This document shows positions 34,679 to 43,772 of a DNA stretch of 64,000 nt, one piece after another (the stretch's first letter is position 1; each line of letters begins with the position of its first letter). The stretch is from Bacteroidota bacterium (GTDB taxonomy: Bacteria; Bacteroidota; Bacteroidia; NORP154), in contig JACZWC010000008.1 in assembly GCA_022572355.1 (NCBI GenBank), positions 1 through 64,000 on the forward strand, read 5' to 3'. The notes under the pieces were generated by a model that ran no database searches, was not told where the DNA came from, and saw only the letters and a list, made by a program, of their open reading frames with translations. The translations under genes were made by a program, and so were the position numbers.

Positions 34679-37600
34679 TTGCTTCTCTTGTGCATTATTG
34701 TCGTAATGGTACTGAGCTATGTTGCATTTCGAACTCCTGCTGTACAGACTTATATAACCCAAAAAATTGCCGGATATTTCGCTGACAAATGGAAAACTGA
34801 AGTATCCATTGGAGGTGTTGACATTGATTTCTTCACAACGGTAATTCTTGAAAATTTATACATCGAAGATCTTCATGGTGATACACTTATTTATTCCGAA
34901 TTTATTAAAGTTGATATTGGCGAATTCGGTGGGGAAGAAAAGAGTTTGAGGCTTAGCAAGGTCACGCTTGAACGGACTCATTTTAATTTGGTCAAGTACG
35001 AGGGAGAGGATTTTATGAATATCAAATTTTTAACCGACGCGTTCTCTTCAGATGATACTTCAAGCGGAAACTGGAAAATAAGCATTGATAAAATACACCT
35101 GTTCAATTCTCATTTTAGATGGCAAAATCGGAATAGGCGGTGGATGAGAAAAGGTATTAATTTTCAGGATCTGGATGTTAGGAAAATCAATGGAGACATC
35201 CACAATATGTCTGTTGTAAACGATACGATTTACGCTTCAATCCTATTGCTGTCATGCAGTGAAAAATCTGGATTTCACTTGCGCAAACTCAATGCTCATG
35301 TAAAAGTATCGTCAACCGGAATGGACATGGAAAGTTTGCAAATACAAACCCGTTCCAGCACAATCAATGGTGCCCTGTCTTTTAGGTACTCAGGCTATCG
35401 GGATTATCTTGACTTTACAGATAGTGTAATGATAACTTCAGTATTCGATAAGTCTGAAATAAGTGTAGCTGACGTAGCTTATTTTGCCCCTGTTCTGAAG
35501 GGTATTGCTTATAATATTGAGTTAGACGGGGAAGTATACGGTAGGATTAGCAGGCTAAAGGGAAAGAACATAACCCTGAAATTTGGTAGAAGCAGTAAGC
35601 TCGTCGGAGATTTCAGTTTAACAGGCTTACCAAAAGTAAGGGAGACTTTTATACATTTCAAAGTAAAGGAACTCAAAACTTATGCCGCAGACTTGAGAAC
35701 CGTTCCCATTCCACCGTTTGAATTGGGCAAGAGGCTCAAAGTTCCTGAGGTGTTCGAAAAGATGGGCAGTATTCGGTTCCACGGAGATTTTACAGGGTTC
35801 TACAATGACTTTGTTGCATATGGGGATTTTCATACAAGTATTGGATTGATATCCTCAGATCTTTCATTGAAGCAAGACACAACTACGGGGAAAGTGATTT
35901 ACGCTGGAAACTTAAAATCTCCTGGAATAAATGCTGGTACATTTCTTCAGTTGGATGACTTTGGTATGGCGGCATTTAATATTTCGATAAACGGAAGTGG
36001 GATGCGCAAGGAAAATGTAACGGCGAAATTGAGAGGTGTAGTGAGCCAATTGAGCATCAGGGATTATAACTATAAGAATATAGAATTGGAGGGAATAATG
36101 GCAAATCGGCTCTTTGAAGGCTCACTGAAGGTTACAGATGAAAATATCGATCTGGAATTTGATGGAAACATCAATTTTAGTACCAATCCTCCCGTGTTCA
36201 ATTTTAATTCCACCATAAGCCGTGCCAATTTATACGCGCTGAACTTTGTAGAAAAGGAGACCACTGCTGATTTTTCAGTTGAGATGGTCTCAAATTTTGA
36301 GGGAAGTAATCTCGATAATATGCTGGGATCATTAGAATTTCACAACATAAGGTACAGGCACGGGAATGGCGATGAGATAAGAGAAGATGACTTTGGCAAC
36401 ATTAAGCTGATAGCCTCGCGGGTTCCCGGTGAAAAATCCTTACAACTCTTTGCAGACTTTGCCCAGGCAGAACTGGTCGGAAAATTCAAGGTTGCTCAAT
36501 TACCCCAATCCATTAAATCGGTTGTAGGTGAACTGTTTCCAGCTGCTGAATTTGAACGGAAGGGGCAAGGAGGGAAGTCCCTGGTTGCCCAGGATTTTCA
36601 TTACGCAGTTTCAATCAAACAAGAGAGCAGCATATTCTCGGTGTTTGTTCCGGGGCTTTCCATTTCAAAGAACTCCATGTTGCACGGCAATTATTCAAGT
36701 AGTTCAAACAGTATAACCTTATGGGGAACTTTTCCTGCGATTTCCATGGGGGAGAATAAGATCACAAACTTGGACATTGAACTTGTAATGCCAGCGGATA
36801 CCTTGTATAAAAGTGCGGAATCAAAGACAAAACCACTTAACCTGATTTTTCGCGGTAGCTGTGATAAATTTACTTTTTCTGATAGCGTATGGATGTTGGA
36901 GCCTGAGTTAAGCGTAAGAGCCAGTAACGATAGTGTGAACTTTTCATTTTTGTGGGATAACAAGAGCCAACCCGCTTACAAAGGGGAAGTAGCTGGTTAT
37001 CTCAAGCTTCACGAAGCGGAAAATAAGGGTGGTCTGGGATTTGAATTGGGGATTGACGAATCCGAAATAGTGATCACCGATTCTATCTGGACAATTGAGG
37101 CGGGCAACATGTTTTTATTTGACTCTTCCTCAATTGACATAGAGAATTTTGTTTTTCGCAGTGGCACTAGAACAGTTAAGGTTTCCGGAGGCTCATCCAA
37201 ATCGAAACCAGGCTCGATAGATGTTGAGATGAGCAATTTTGATTTGCGCATGATCAATCCATTCATGTCAAGTGCAAAGCTCAGCTGGAGCGGCAGCCTT
37301 TCGGGAATTGTCAAGTTCTCTGATGTGTTTATCAATCCTTATGTAACAGGCGATTTAAATATTGAAGAGTTACAATTGAACGAAAGGGACTTAGGCGATG
37401 CATCGATACGCAGTTATTGGAACAATTCGCAGAAAAAAATCAACATACACGGGACGGTAAGATCTGGAAAACTCAACACCATATTGCTGGATGGCAACTA
37501 TTACCTCAACACAGAGCTGGTTAACCGGACCGATGCCCTGGATTTTGACATTAACCTGAATCGGTTCAGGGTGAGTGTTTTTGAACCATTCATAAAAAAT

Positions 37601-39148
37601 ATATTCTCTGATATTTCAGATCAGGGAGCTGCCTCTGGAAAGCTGAAATTGACAGGATCTTTAAAGGAACCCAACCTGATCGGAAGCCTCGATGTAAGTA
37701 AAGTCGGTGTAACCGTGGATTTCCTTAATACACAGTATAATTTTGCTGATAAAGTTGTATTCACCAAGGAGTGGATCGGATTTGATGATGTAATAATAAA
37801 TGACTTGAAGGGGAATAGGGCAATGGCTAAAGGAAGGATTTATCACGATCATTTAAGGAATTTTCGCTTTGATATTGAAGTGAAGCCAGAGAATCTATAT
37901 ACGTTGAATACCGATCAGATTCAAAATAAACTGTATTACGGGAAAGCATACACCACAGGAAATTTCACGGTTACCGGTACCCCAAAGCAAATTGTGTTGA
38001 ATCTGGCGCTCACAACGGAAAGGGGTACACAATTCTTTATTCCCCTAAATACGGATGCTGAAATATCTATGGGTGGATTTATAACTTTTATAAATCCCGC
38101 GGACACGATTTCGCGTGGGGCCTATAATAAAATAAATCAGAAATTTGAGAAGCTGCCCGAACTAAACTTCGATCTGGAAGTTACCAGGGAAGCAGAAATT
38201 CAACTGATCTTTGATGAAACTGTAGGCGATATCTTGAAAGCGAAAGGAAATGGGAATCTCAAGCTGCAGGTCAATTATGCCGGTGAGTTTAAAATATATG
38301 GTGAGTATGTGATTGAGGAGGGTGATTATCTTTTTACACTGCAAAACGTCATAAACAAGAGATTTAAGATCGAGAAGGGTGGAACGATTCAATGGAGTGG
38401 AAACCCCTATAGCGCAACCGTGGACATTGTAGCTGTTTATGGCCTTACTGCTTCTCTATATGATCTAACCTTAGAACAGGATGACCGGCGGAGAGTCCCG
38501 GTTAATTGCATCTTGAAGATGAGTGGTAATTTGATGAATCCTGAAATTGCGTTTGATATTGAGTTTCCCAACCTCGGGGATGGCGCCGATGCGGACAACT
38601 TGCTGGCAGCTACGACAGAGCAGCAATTGAACAGGCAAATGTTCTCATTGCTTGTATTGGGGCAATTTCAGCCTTTGAAGGGTGGAGGTCTTGAAACTTC
38701 TGGTGGAGTCGGGGCCAATACATCAGAACTACTCTCCAATCAATTGAGTAACTGGCTGTCACAAATTAGCGAAGATTTTGATATCGGCGTTAACTACAGG
38801 CCAGGCGACGAATTGACCAGTAAAGAAGTTGAGGTGGCTTTGTCCACTCAACTGTTTGATGAGAGATTGAGCATAAATGGAAGTGTAGCGAATAACCTAA
38901 ACGAAGACAATCAAAATTCTTCGAATATTGTAGGTGACTTTACTTTGGATTACAAAATTACCAAAGACGGCAGGTTAAAGATAAAAGCTTACAATCGCAG
39001 CAATGACACTTATCTGACAACGGACAATGCTCCGTACACCCAGGGAATTGGATTGTCATATAGTAAAGAGTTTAATACTTTGAAGGATCTTTTCAGGAGA
39101 AAAAATAAAAAACAGAAAATGAAAAGTGAATCGCCTGATAACAATTAA
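34679..39148 (+). CDS. tamB: TamB-like translocation and assembly module protein
   Basis: A very large protein (about 1489 residues from this start). The N-terminal hydrophobic anchor (LLLLCIIVVMVLSYVAFRT) precedes a long beta-taco of AsmA/TamB type; the C-terminal TamB domain is clear (LLVLGQFQPL, SEDFDIGVNYRPGDELTSKE, VEVALSTQLFDERLSINGS). TamB spans the periplasm and transports lipids or aids outer-membrane assembly. There is no ATG near the anchor. Possible starts are the TTG at 34679 or an ATT at 34643, which would give MKGITKKLKIS and a better basic n-region. No TamA gene lies nearby. Confidence 0.85.
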   Translation: MLLLCIIVVMVLSYVAFRTPAVQTYITQKIAGYFADKWKTEVSIGGVDIDFFTTVILENLYIEDLHGDTLIYSEFIKVDIGEFGGEEKSLRLSKVTLERTHFNLVKYEGEDFMNIKFLTDAFSSDDTSSGNWKISIDKIHLFNSHFRWQNRNRRWMRKGINFQDLDVRKINGDIHNMSVVNDTIYASILLLSCSEKSGFHLRKLNAHVKVSSTGMDMESLQIQTRSSTINGALSFRYSGYRDYLDFTDSVMITSVFDKSEISVADVAYFAPVLKGIAYNIELDGEVYGRISRLKGKNITLKFGRSSKLVGDFSLTGLPKVRETFIHFKVKELKTYAADLRTVPIPPFELGKRLKVPEVFEKMGSIRFHGDFTGFYNDFVAYGDFHTSIGLISSDLSLKQDTTTGKVIYAGNLKSPGINAGTFLQLDDFGMAAFNISINGSGMRKENVTAKLRGVVSQLSIRDYNYKNIELEGIMANRLFEGSLKVTDENIDLEFDGNINFSTNPPVFNFNSTISRANLYALNFVEKETTADFSVEMVSNFEGSNLDNMLGSLEFHNIRYRHGNGDEIREDDFGNIKLIASRVPGEKSLQLFADFAQAELVGKFKVAQLPQSIKSVVGELFPAAEFERKGQGGKSLVAQDFHYAVSIKQESSIFSVFVPGLSISKNSMLHGNYSSSSNSITLWGTFPAISMGENKITNLDIELVMPADTLYKSAESKTKPLNLIFRGSCDKFTFSDSVWMLEPELSVRASNDSVNFSFLWDNKSQPAYKGEVAGYLKLHEAENKGGLGFELGIDESEIVITDSIWTIEAGNMFLFDSSSIDIENFVFRSGTRTVKVSGGSSKSKPGSIDVEMSNFDLRMINPFMSSAKLSWSGSLSGIVKFSDVFINPYVTGDLNIEELQLNERDLGDASIRSYWNNSQKKINIHGTVRSGKLNTILLDGNYYLNTELVNRTDALDFDINLNRFRVSVFEPFIKNIFSDISDQGAASGKLKLTGSLKEPNLIGSLDVSKVGVTVDFLNTQYNFADKVVFTKEWIGFDDVIINDLKGNRAMAKGRIYHDHLRNFRFDIEVKPENLYTLNTDQIQNKLYYGKAYTTGNFTVTGTPKQIVLNLALTTERGTQFFIPLNTDAEISMGGFITFINPADTISRGAYNKINQKFEKLPELNFDLEVTREAEIQLIFDETVGDILKAKGNGNLKLQVNYAGEFKIYGEYVIEEGDYLFTLQNVINKRFKIEKGGTIQWSGNPYSATVDIVAVYGLTASLYDLTLEQDDRRRVPVNCILKMSGNLMNPEIAFDIEFPNLGDGADADNLLAATTEQQLNRQMFSLLVLGQFQPLKGGGLETSGGVGANTSELLSNQLSNWLSQISEDFDIGVNYRPGDELTSKEVEVALSTQLFDERLSINGSVANNLNEDNQNSSNIVGDFTLDYKITKDGRLKIKAYNRSNDTYLTTDNAPYTQGIGLSYSKEFNTLKDLFRRKNKKQKMKSESPDNN

Positions 39149-39155
39149 CAAACCT

Positions 39156-39163
39156 TATATTTG
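39156..39163 (+). promoter_or_regulatory. Likely -7 element of fabI promoter
   Basis: TATATTTG matches the Bacteroidota -7 consensus TAnnTTTG and lies 33 bases before the fabI ATG. No clear -33 TTTG is present, so it is a weak call. Confidence 0.45.
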
Positions 39164-39196
39164 CCCCCTTCAATCGCAACAAATACTTTTTGAACG

Positions 39197-40009
39197 ATGG
39201 CTCACGACTTATTAAAAGGAAAAAACGGAATCATTTTTGGCGCTCTGGATGAAAAATCATTGGCGTGGAAAACCGCAGTGAAGGCGCATGAAGAGGGCGC
39301 AAAAATTATACTTACCAATGCCCCTGTAGCACTGAGAATGGGCAAGATCGAAGAACTGGCGGAAAAATGTGAAACTGAAGTTATCATCGCGGACGCAACG
39401 GACATGAATGATCTGGAAAATCTGTTTACTAAATCCACTGAAATACTGGGGGGTAAGATAGATTTTGTATTGCATTCTATCGGGATGTCTCCAAACGTAA
39501 GAAAGAATTTTCCATACACTGAAATTAACCATGCTCACTTTTTGAAAACACTGGACATATCCGCTCTCTCACTACATAAGTTGTTACAGGCAGCCCATAA
39601 GTTAGACGCCATTAACGAATGGGGATCGGTGGTTGCACTCACTTATATCGCTGCGCAGAGAACTATGCCCGGATATGGCGACATGGCCGATGCTAAAGCG
39701 GTTTTGGAGTCCATTACCCGGAGTTTTGGTTACTACTACGGTAGAGAAAAAAATGTGAGGATTAATACCATATCACAGTCTCCAACGCTTACCACAGCGG
39801 GGTCGGGTATTAAAGGATTTAATTCTTTTTACAACTACGCCAATAAAATTGCACCGCTGGGAAATGCCTCAGGCGAGAGCTGTGCCGATTATTGTATTTC
39901 TCTTTTTTCAGACTATACACGAATGGTGACCATGCAAAATCTTTTCCATGATGGTGGTTTTTCATTTACGCTTTCTTCAGACGAGGTACTGGCGCATTTT
40001 GAGGAATAA
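39197..40009 (+). CDS. fabI: Enoyl-[acyl-carrier-protein] reductase (NADH) FabI
   Basis: A 270-residue short-chain dehydrogenase. It starts with a nucleotide-binding stretch GKNGIIFGALDEKSLAW; the FabI-type catalytic pair is Tyr160-(6)-Lys167 in YGDMADAKA, and the substrate-loop motif TISQSPTLTTAGSGIKGF follows. It reduces the enoyl-ACP double bond, the last step of each fatty acid elongation cycle, and is the target of triclosan-type inhibitors in other species. It sits between tamB and the second propeller-caspase gene. Confidence 0.95.
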   Translation: MAHDLLKGKNGIIFGALDEKSLAWKTAVKAHEEGAKIILTNAPVALRMGKIEELAEKCETEVIIADATDMNDLENLFTKSTEILGGKIDFVLHSIGMSPNVRKNFPYTEINHAHFLKTLDISALSLHKLLQAAHKLDAINEWGSVVALTYIAAQRTMPGYGDMADAKAVLESITRSFGYYYGREKNVRINTISQSPTLTTAGSGIKGFNSFYNYANKIAPLGNASGESCADYCISLFSDYTRMVTMQNLFHDGGFSFTLSSDEVLAHFEE

Positions 40010-40026
40010 TTTGGTTCGAATTTTGC

Positions 40027-40034
40027 TATCTTTG
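40027..40034 (+). promoter_or_regulatory. Possible -7 element for the propeller-caspase gene
   Basis: TATCTTTG fits TAnnTTTG, 32 bases before the ATG at 40067. A TTTG lies at 40010-40013, but the 13-base gap is shorter than the usual 19-23, so the assignment is uncertain. Confidence 0.4.
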
Positions 40035-40066
40035 GTTAAACAATAATAATTTCTAAAAATACGCTT

Positions 40067-41941
40067 ATGAAAAGGTTAGTTTTCATTTTGGCAGTGTTTC
40101 TTTTGCCGCAATTACTTCATGCCCAAGAGGAAACGGCAGATTGGTTTATTTTTAAAATTACCAATTCAGGAATGAAGAGCAATCATGTGAATATGGTTGC
40201 AATGGACAAGGATGGTAGTATATGGATAGGAGCCACATCTGAAAGTGGGGGATTGTGTGAATTTGATGGAAAGGATTGGGTTGTGTACAATACCAGCAAT
40301 TCGCCAATTCCTGATAATCGAGTCAATGCGGTAACTGTAGATGGAACTGGTAAAAAGTGGATTGGAACAGATCGTGGGCTCGCTAGCTATTATAAGGGCA
40401 AGTGGGAGATCTTCCACTCTTCAAATTCTGCTTTGCCTACCAATACTGTCAGGTGCGTTGCAGTTGATAACTCCGGGGCAAAGTGGCTGGGCACAGCTGC
40501 AGGGCTGGTAAGGCTGGATGGCACAACCTGGTCAACATTTAATTCGCGAAATACGATCATACCCAATAATATGATCAATGCCGTGTGTGTTGATGGTAAC
40601 AACGGCGTATGGGCGGGAACCACTGAAGGGTTGGTTCGTTATGAGCAAGGAAAATCAGCTATTGATGAGAAGAATTGGACGGTATACAATAAAAAGAACT
40701 CTGGCTTGCCCAATGACTATATAACCTGTGTAACCGTCGACTTCAATGAAAATATATGGGCAGGAACGCAAACAAAAGGGATTGCCAGGTTTGATGGAAA
40801 GGAATGGAAGGTATTTGGTAAAGCTGAAGGTTTACCGGATAACAAGGTTACCACAGTTGCTCCTGACGAGAATGGTGTGGTTTGGGTAGGAACCCAGAAT
40901 GGATTGGCAATGTTCAATCCGGATGGAGAAAAATGGACGGTTTTTACCACTGAAAATTCAGATCTGTCCGATAATTCAATCACCTATATCACAGTTGATA
41001 TGAAAGGGAATAAATGGATTGGCACTGATGTAGGCTTGTCTGTATACAAGGAGAATGGATTAAAATTTTCGGTTTATACTGCTAAGTATTTGTTTAAGAA
41101 TGAGCGACTCGCGCAACAGATAAATAAACCACAGGATAATCCGGCAACACTATTCAGGGGAAGCGGAGATCCGTTAAAGGGTCTCAATGTTTCGACAGCG
41201 ATTAAAAACATGGAGATCGGTAAATATTATGCCTTAATAATTGGCATCGATAATTATAAGGGTGTCTGGAGTCCATTAAATAATGCAGTGAACGATGCGA
41301 AAGCCGTGCAACAATTATTAAAGTCCAAGTACAGGTTTGACGAATTTAGAATGTTGCTGAATGAAAAAGCTACCAGAGCCAACATTATTCAGGAATTGGA
41401 AAGGTTGGTGGACGTGGTTAAACCCAGGGACAATGTGTTTGTGTATTATTCGGGCCATGGCGAGTACAAACAAAACCTCAACAAAGGGTATTGGGTTCCA
41501 GCAGATGCGACTACAGCTTCTACGTCACAGTATGTTTCTAATTCTGATCTCAAGACTTTCTTAGGGGGAATAAAATCTAAGCATACGTTGCTCGTTGCAG
41601 ATGCTTGCTTTAGTGGTGACATATTTAGAGGACAAACCGTTTCGGTTCCCTTCGAAAACTCTGAGAGATACTATAAGAACGTTCACAATTTGATCTCCAG
41701 GCATGCTTTAACTTCGGGTGGGGTGGAACCAGTAATGGACGGAGGGCGCGATGGCCACTCAGTTTTTGCATATTATCTGCTTAAAGCGTTGAATAACAAT
41801 CAAAGTGAGTTCTACGATGCGAGCGAACTCTATAACAGCATCAGGATACCGGTTATAAATAATTCTGTACAGTCACCGAAATTCCAGCCCATTAAAAATA
41901 CTGGAGATGAAGGTGGCCAATTCGTTTTCATAAAAAAGTAA
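40067..41941 (+). CDS. Reg_prop propeller plus caspase-like (C14) protein
   Basis: A 624-residue exported protein; signal peptide ends LLHAQ. Residues 25 to about 345 are seven two-component-regulator-type propeller blades (GSIWIGATSESGG, VWAGTTEGLVRY, KWIGTDVGLSVY). The linker RGSGDPLKGLNVS leads into a caspase-like domain (YYALIIGIDNYKG). Catalytic His464 (YYSGHGE) and Cys514 (ADACFSGD) are intact. The catalytic module and linker are strikingly like those of the protein at 16253, while the sensor part is unrelated. No transmembrane helix or T9SS domain is seen, so it should act in the periplasm; substrate unknown. Confidence 0.9.
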   Translation: MKRLVFILAVFLLPQLLHAQEETADWFIFKITNSGMKSNHVNMVAMDKDGSIWIGATSESGGLCEFDGKDWVVYNTSNSPIPDNRVNAVTVDGTGKKWIGTDRGLASYYKGKWEIFHSSNSALPTNTVRCVAVDNSGAKWLGTAAGLVRLDGTTWSTFNSRNTIIPNNMINAVCVDGNNGVWAGTTEGLVRYEQGKSAIDEKNWTVYNKKNSGLPNDYITCVTVDFNENIWAGTQTKGIARFDGKEWKVFGKAEGLPDNKVTTVAPDENGVVWVGTQNGLAMFNPDGEKWTVFTTENSDLSDNSITYITVDMKGNKWIGTDVGLSVYKENGLKFSVYTAKYLFKNERLAQQINKPQDNPATLFRGSGDPLKGLNVSTAIKNMEIGKYYALIIGIDNYKGVWSPLNNAVNDAKAVQQLLKSKYRFDEFRMLLNEKATRANIIQELERLVDVVKPRDNVFVYYSGHGEYKQNLNKGYWVPADATTASTSQYVSNSDLKTFLGGIKSKHTLLVADACFSGDIFRGQTVSVPFENSERYYKNVHNLISRHALTSGGVEPVMDGGRDGHSVFAYYLLKALNNNQSEFYDASELYNSIRIPVINNSVQSPKFQPIKNTGDEGGQFVFIKK

Positions 41942-42069
41942 GTTAGGTACCGGTAGTTCCACATTTCAAAGTTCAATTTGTAAATCCATTTCCTTGCGCC
42001 ACCGCTATAGCTTCAGCGCACGCGGTTGGAGGTAGATTGCATTCATTTGGCCGTGTCAGTACCATAGCA

Positions 42070-42132
42070 GGCTGCTTCTGGCAACTGGTTTCTGGCTTTT
42101 GCAAGTTGCCAGTAGCCAGCAGCCAGTAGCCT
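42070..42132. repeat. Intergenic inverted repeat, CTGGCAACT family
   Basis: CTGGCAACT (42078-42086) pairs perfectly with AGTTGCCAG (42104-42112), and partial pairing extends outwards. Repeated GCCAGTAGCC / GCCAGCAGCC words follow to 42132. It lies between the caspase gene and the DUF2851 gene. The structure looks like a dispersed Bacteroidota intergenic repeat rather than a terminator, as there is no T-run. Confidence 0.65.
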
Positions 42133-42201
42133 GGGTTGGTGTGAGATGATATATGCAAAACTTCCTTGAAAGATGCAGTTGATTAATAAATTTATTCATT
42201 T

Positions 42202-43482
42202 ATGAATGAAGAGTTTCTTCATTACATCTGGAAATTCCAGTTGTTAGATCATGGGGTATTGAAGAGTGCTTCCGGTGATATTATTGAAGTTGTCCATCCC
42301 GGCATTCAGAATACCGATGCTGGTCCGGATTTTTTCAATTCAAAAGTCAGGATAGGAAAAACTCTTTGGGTGGGAAATGTAGAAATACATGTGCGATCAT
42401 CAGATTGGAATCGCCATGGACATTCCACAGACGATGCTTATAGCAATGTGATACTTCATGTTGTCTATGTGGATGATGCTGAGATTCATGACAAAAACAA
42501 GCGATTGCTTCCGACACTGCAGATTGAAAATAAATTCCCTATAAAACTTCAGGATAATTATGCTAGGTTACTCAGAAGCCGAGCATGGGTGCCTTGCGCT
42601 TCAGCTTTTAACGCTGTTGTTCAAGATAAATTTTTCATCAATAACTATCTGGAAAGTGTATTGATATCCAGGATGGAAAAGAAATCGTCTGTGATATTCA
42701 CTTCTCTGAAATACAGCAACAACAACTGGGAAGAAACATTTTATTGGTCATTGGCAAGGAGCTTCGGTTTTAAAACGAACGCCGAACCCTTTGAGCTTTT
42801 GGCGCGGTCCATACCTTTATCAATTATCAATAAGCATCGGGAAAACCGGCTTCAAATCGAGGCATTGTTATTTGGACAAGCAGGTTTTTTGCATGAGGGA
42901 ATGAATGGCGAATACCCCCGGCGGCTCTTTTGGGAATATGAGTTTTTGAGAAGAAAATACAACCTGGATCCTTACGCCAGGCATCTTTGGAAATTCCTAA
43001 GGCTGAGGCCGGGTAATTTCCCAACTCTAAGGCTTGCGCAATTCGCTCATCTGCTCAGTACCTCACATAATCTCTTTCATATGGTAAGGGAATTCCAATC
43101 CTTGAGGGAATTGCGTAGGATCTTTGTGGTCGAAGCTTCTGACTACTGGAATACGCACTATAATTTTGACAGGAAAGTGGCGAGATCTTTCCGAAAGGTG
43201 TTGGGAAGTGGATCCATAGATTCTATTCTGATAAATTCAGTGGTTCCATTCTTATTTGTTTTTGGGCACAACAACGGGTTGCAGGAATACAAAGACAAAT
43301 CATTAGAATTACTGCAGTCTATTCCCGCCGAAAATAACGTCGTGGTAAACAACTGGAGACGACTGGGATATAGAGCAACTTCAGCGTTGTTCTCACAGGC
43401 TTTGATAGAGCTCAAAGAGGAATATTGCCAAAAGAAAAAATGTCTATCTTGTGGTGTAGGCAATCGGATATTGAAAAATTGA
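42202..43482 (+). CDS. DUF2851 family protein
   Basis: A 426-residue protein. The opening MNEEFLHYIWKFQLLDHGVL and GIQNTDAGPDFFNSKVRIG, then LWVGNVEIHVRSSDWNRHGH, match the DUF2851 family, found widely in Bacteroidota. A possible nuclease-like core has been suggested by the clustered acidic and histidine residues (DAGPDF, EIHVRSSDW), but no activity is established. Four cysteines near the C-terminus (CQKKKCLSCG) may bind a metal. The next gene, pspC-like, starts 7 bp later, suggesting one transcript. Confidence 0.88.
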   Translation: MNEEFLHYIWKFQLLDHGVLKSASGDIIEVVHPGIQNTDAGPDFFNSKVRIGKTLWVGNVEIHVRSSDWNRHGHSTDDAYSNVILHVVYVDDAEIHDKNKRLLPTLQIENKFPIKLQDNYARLLRSRAWVPCASAFNAVVQDKFFINNYLESVLISRMEKKSSVIFTSLKYSNNNWEETFYWSLARSFGFKTNAEPFELLARSIPLSIINKHRENRLQIEALLFGQAGFLHEGMNGEYPRRLFWEYEFLRRKYNLDPYARHLWKFLRLRPGNFPTLRLAQFAHLLSTSHNLFHMVREFQSLRELRRIFVVEASDYWNTHYNFDRKVARSFRKVLGSGSIDSILINSVVPFLFVFGHNNGLQEYKDKSLELLQSIPAENNVVVNNWRRLGYRATSALFSQALIELKEEYCQKKKCLSCGVGNRILKN

Positions 43483-43489
43483 TAACCTG

Positions 43490-43720
43490 ATGATTGAGAG
43501 TATTCAGTCCTTCTTTGAGAAATTTGCATTTGGTGTCTGTGCTTGGTGGGGCCATAAATTGGGGATTGAATCTTCGAAGATCAGGTTGTTTTTTATTTAT
43601 CTATCTTTTATTACACTGGGGTCACCGATCATAATTTACCTGATCATGGCGTTTGTTTTGGAGCATAAGAAGTTCTTTAAGCTGAACAAAAAGCGCAAAA
43701 CTATTTGGGATTTGGAGTAG
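43490..43720 (+). CDS. PspC-domain protein
   Basis: A 76-residue membrane protein. The sequence [20 protein letters not shown] and the hydrophobic stretch [20 protein letters not shown] fit the PspC family: an amphipathic start, one transmembrane segment, then a charged tail ([13 protein letters not shown]). In enterobacteria PspC is part of the phage-shock envelope stress response; many Bacteroidota homologues stand alone, as here. No pspA or pspF-type gene is nearby. Confidence 0.85.
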   Translation: MIESIQSFFEKFAFGVCAWWGHKLGIESSKIRLFFIYLSFITLGSPIIIYLIMAFVLEHKKFFKLNKKRKTIWDLE

Positions 43721-43744
43721 TAATTTCAAATCTTATTACATTTG
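43711..43744 (+). promoter_or_regulatory. Bacteroidota-type promoter for the symporter gene
   Basis: TTTG at 43711-43714 and TACATTTG at 43737-43744 are separated by 22 bases, matching the -33/-7 pattern of the primary sigma factor in Bacteroidota. The ATG of the symporter follows at 43773. The -33 part lies inside the end of the PspC gene. Confidence 0.65.
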
Positions 43745-43772
43745 CACCTTCTTTAACCTATTCTCAGACTCC

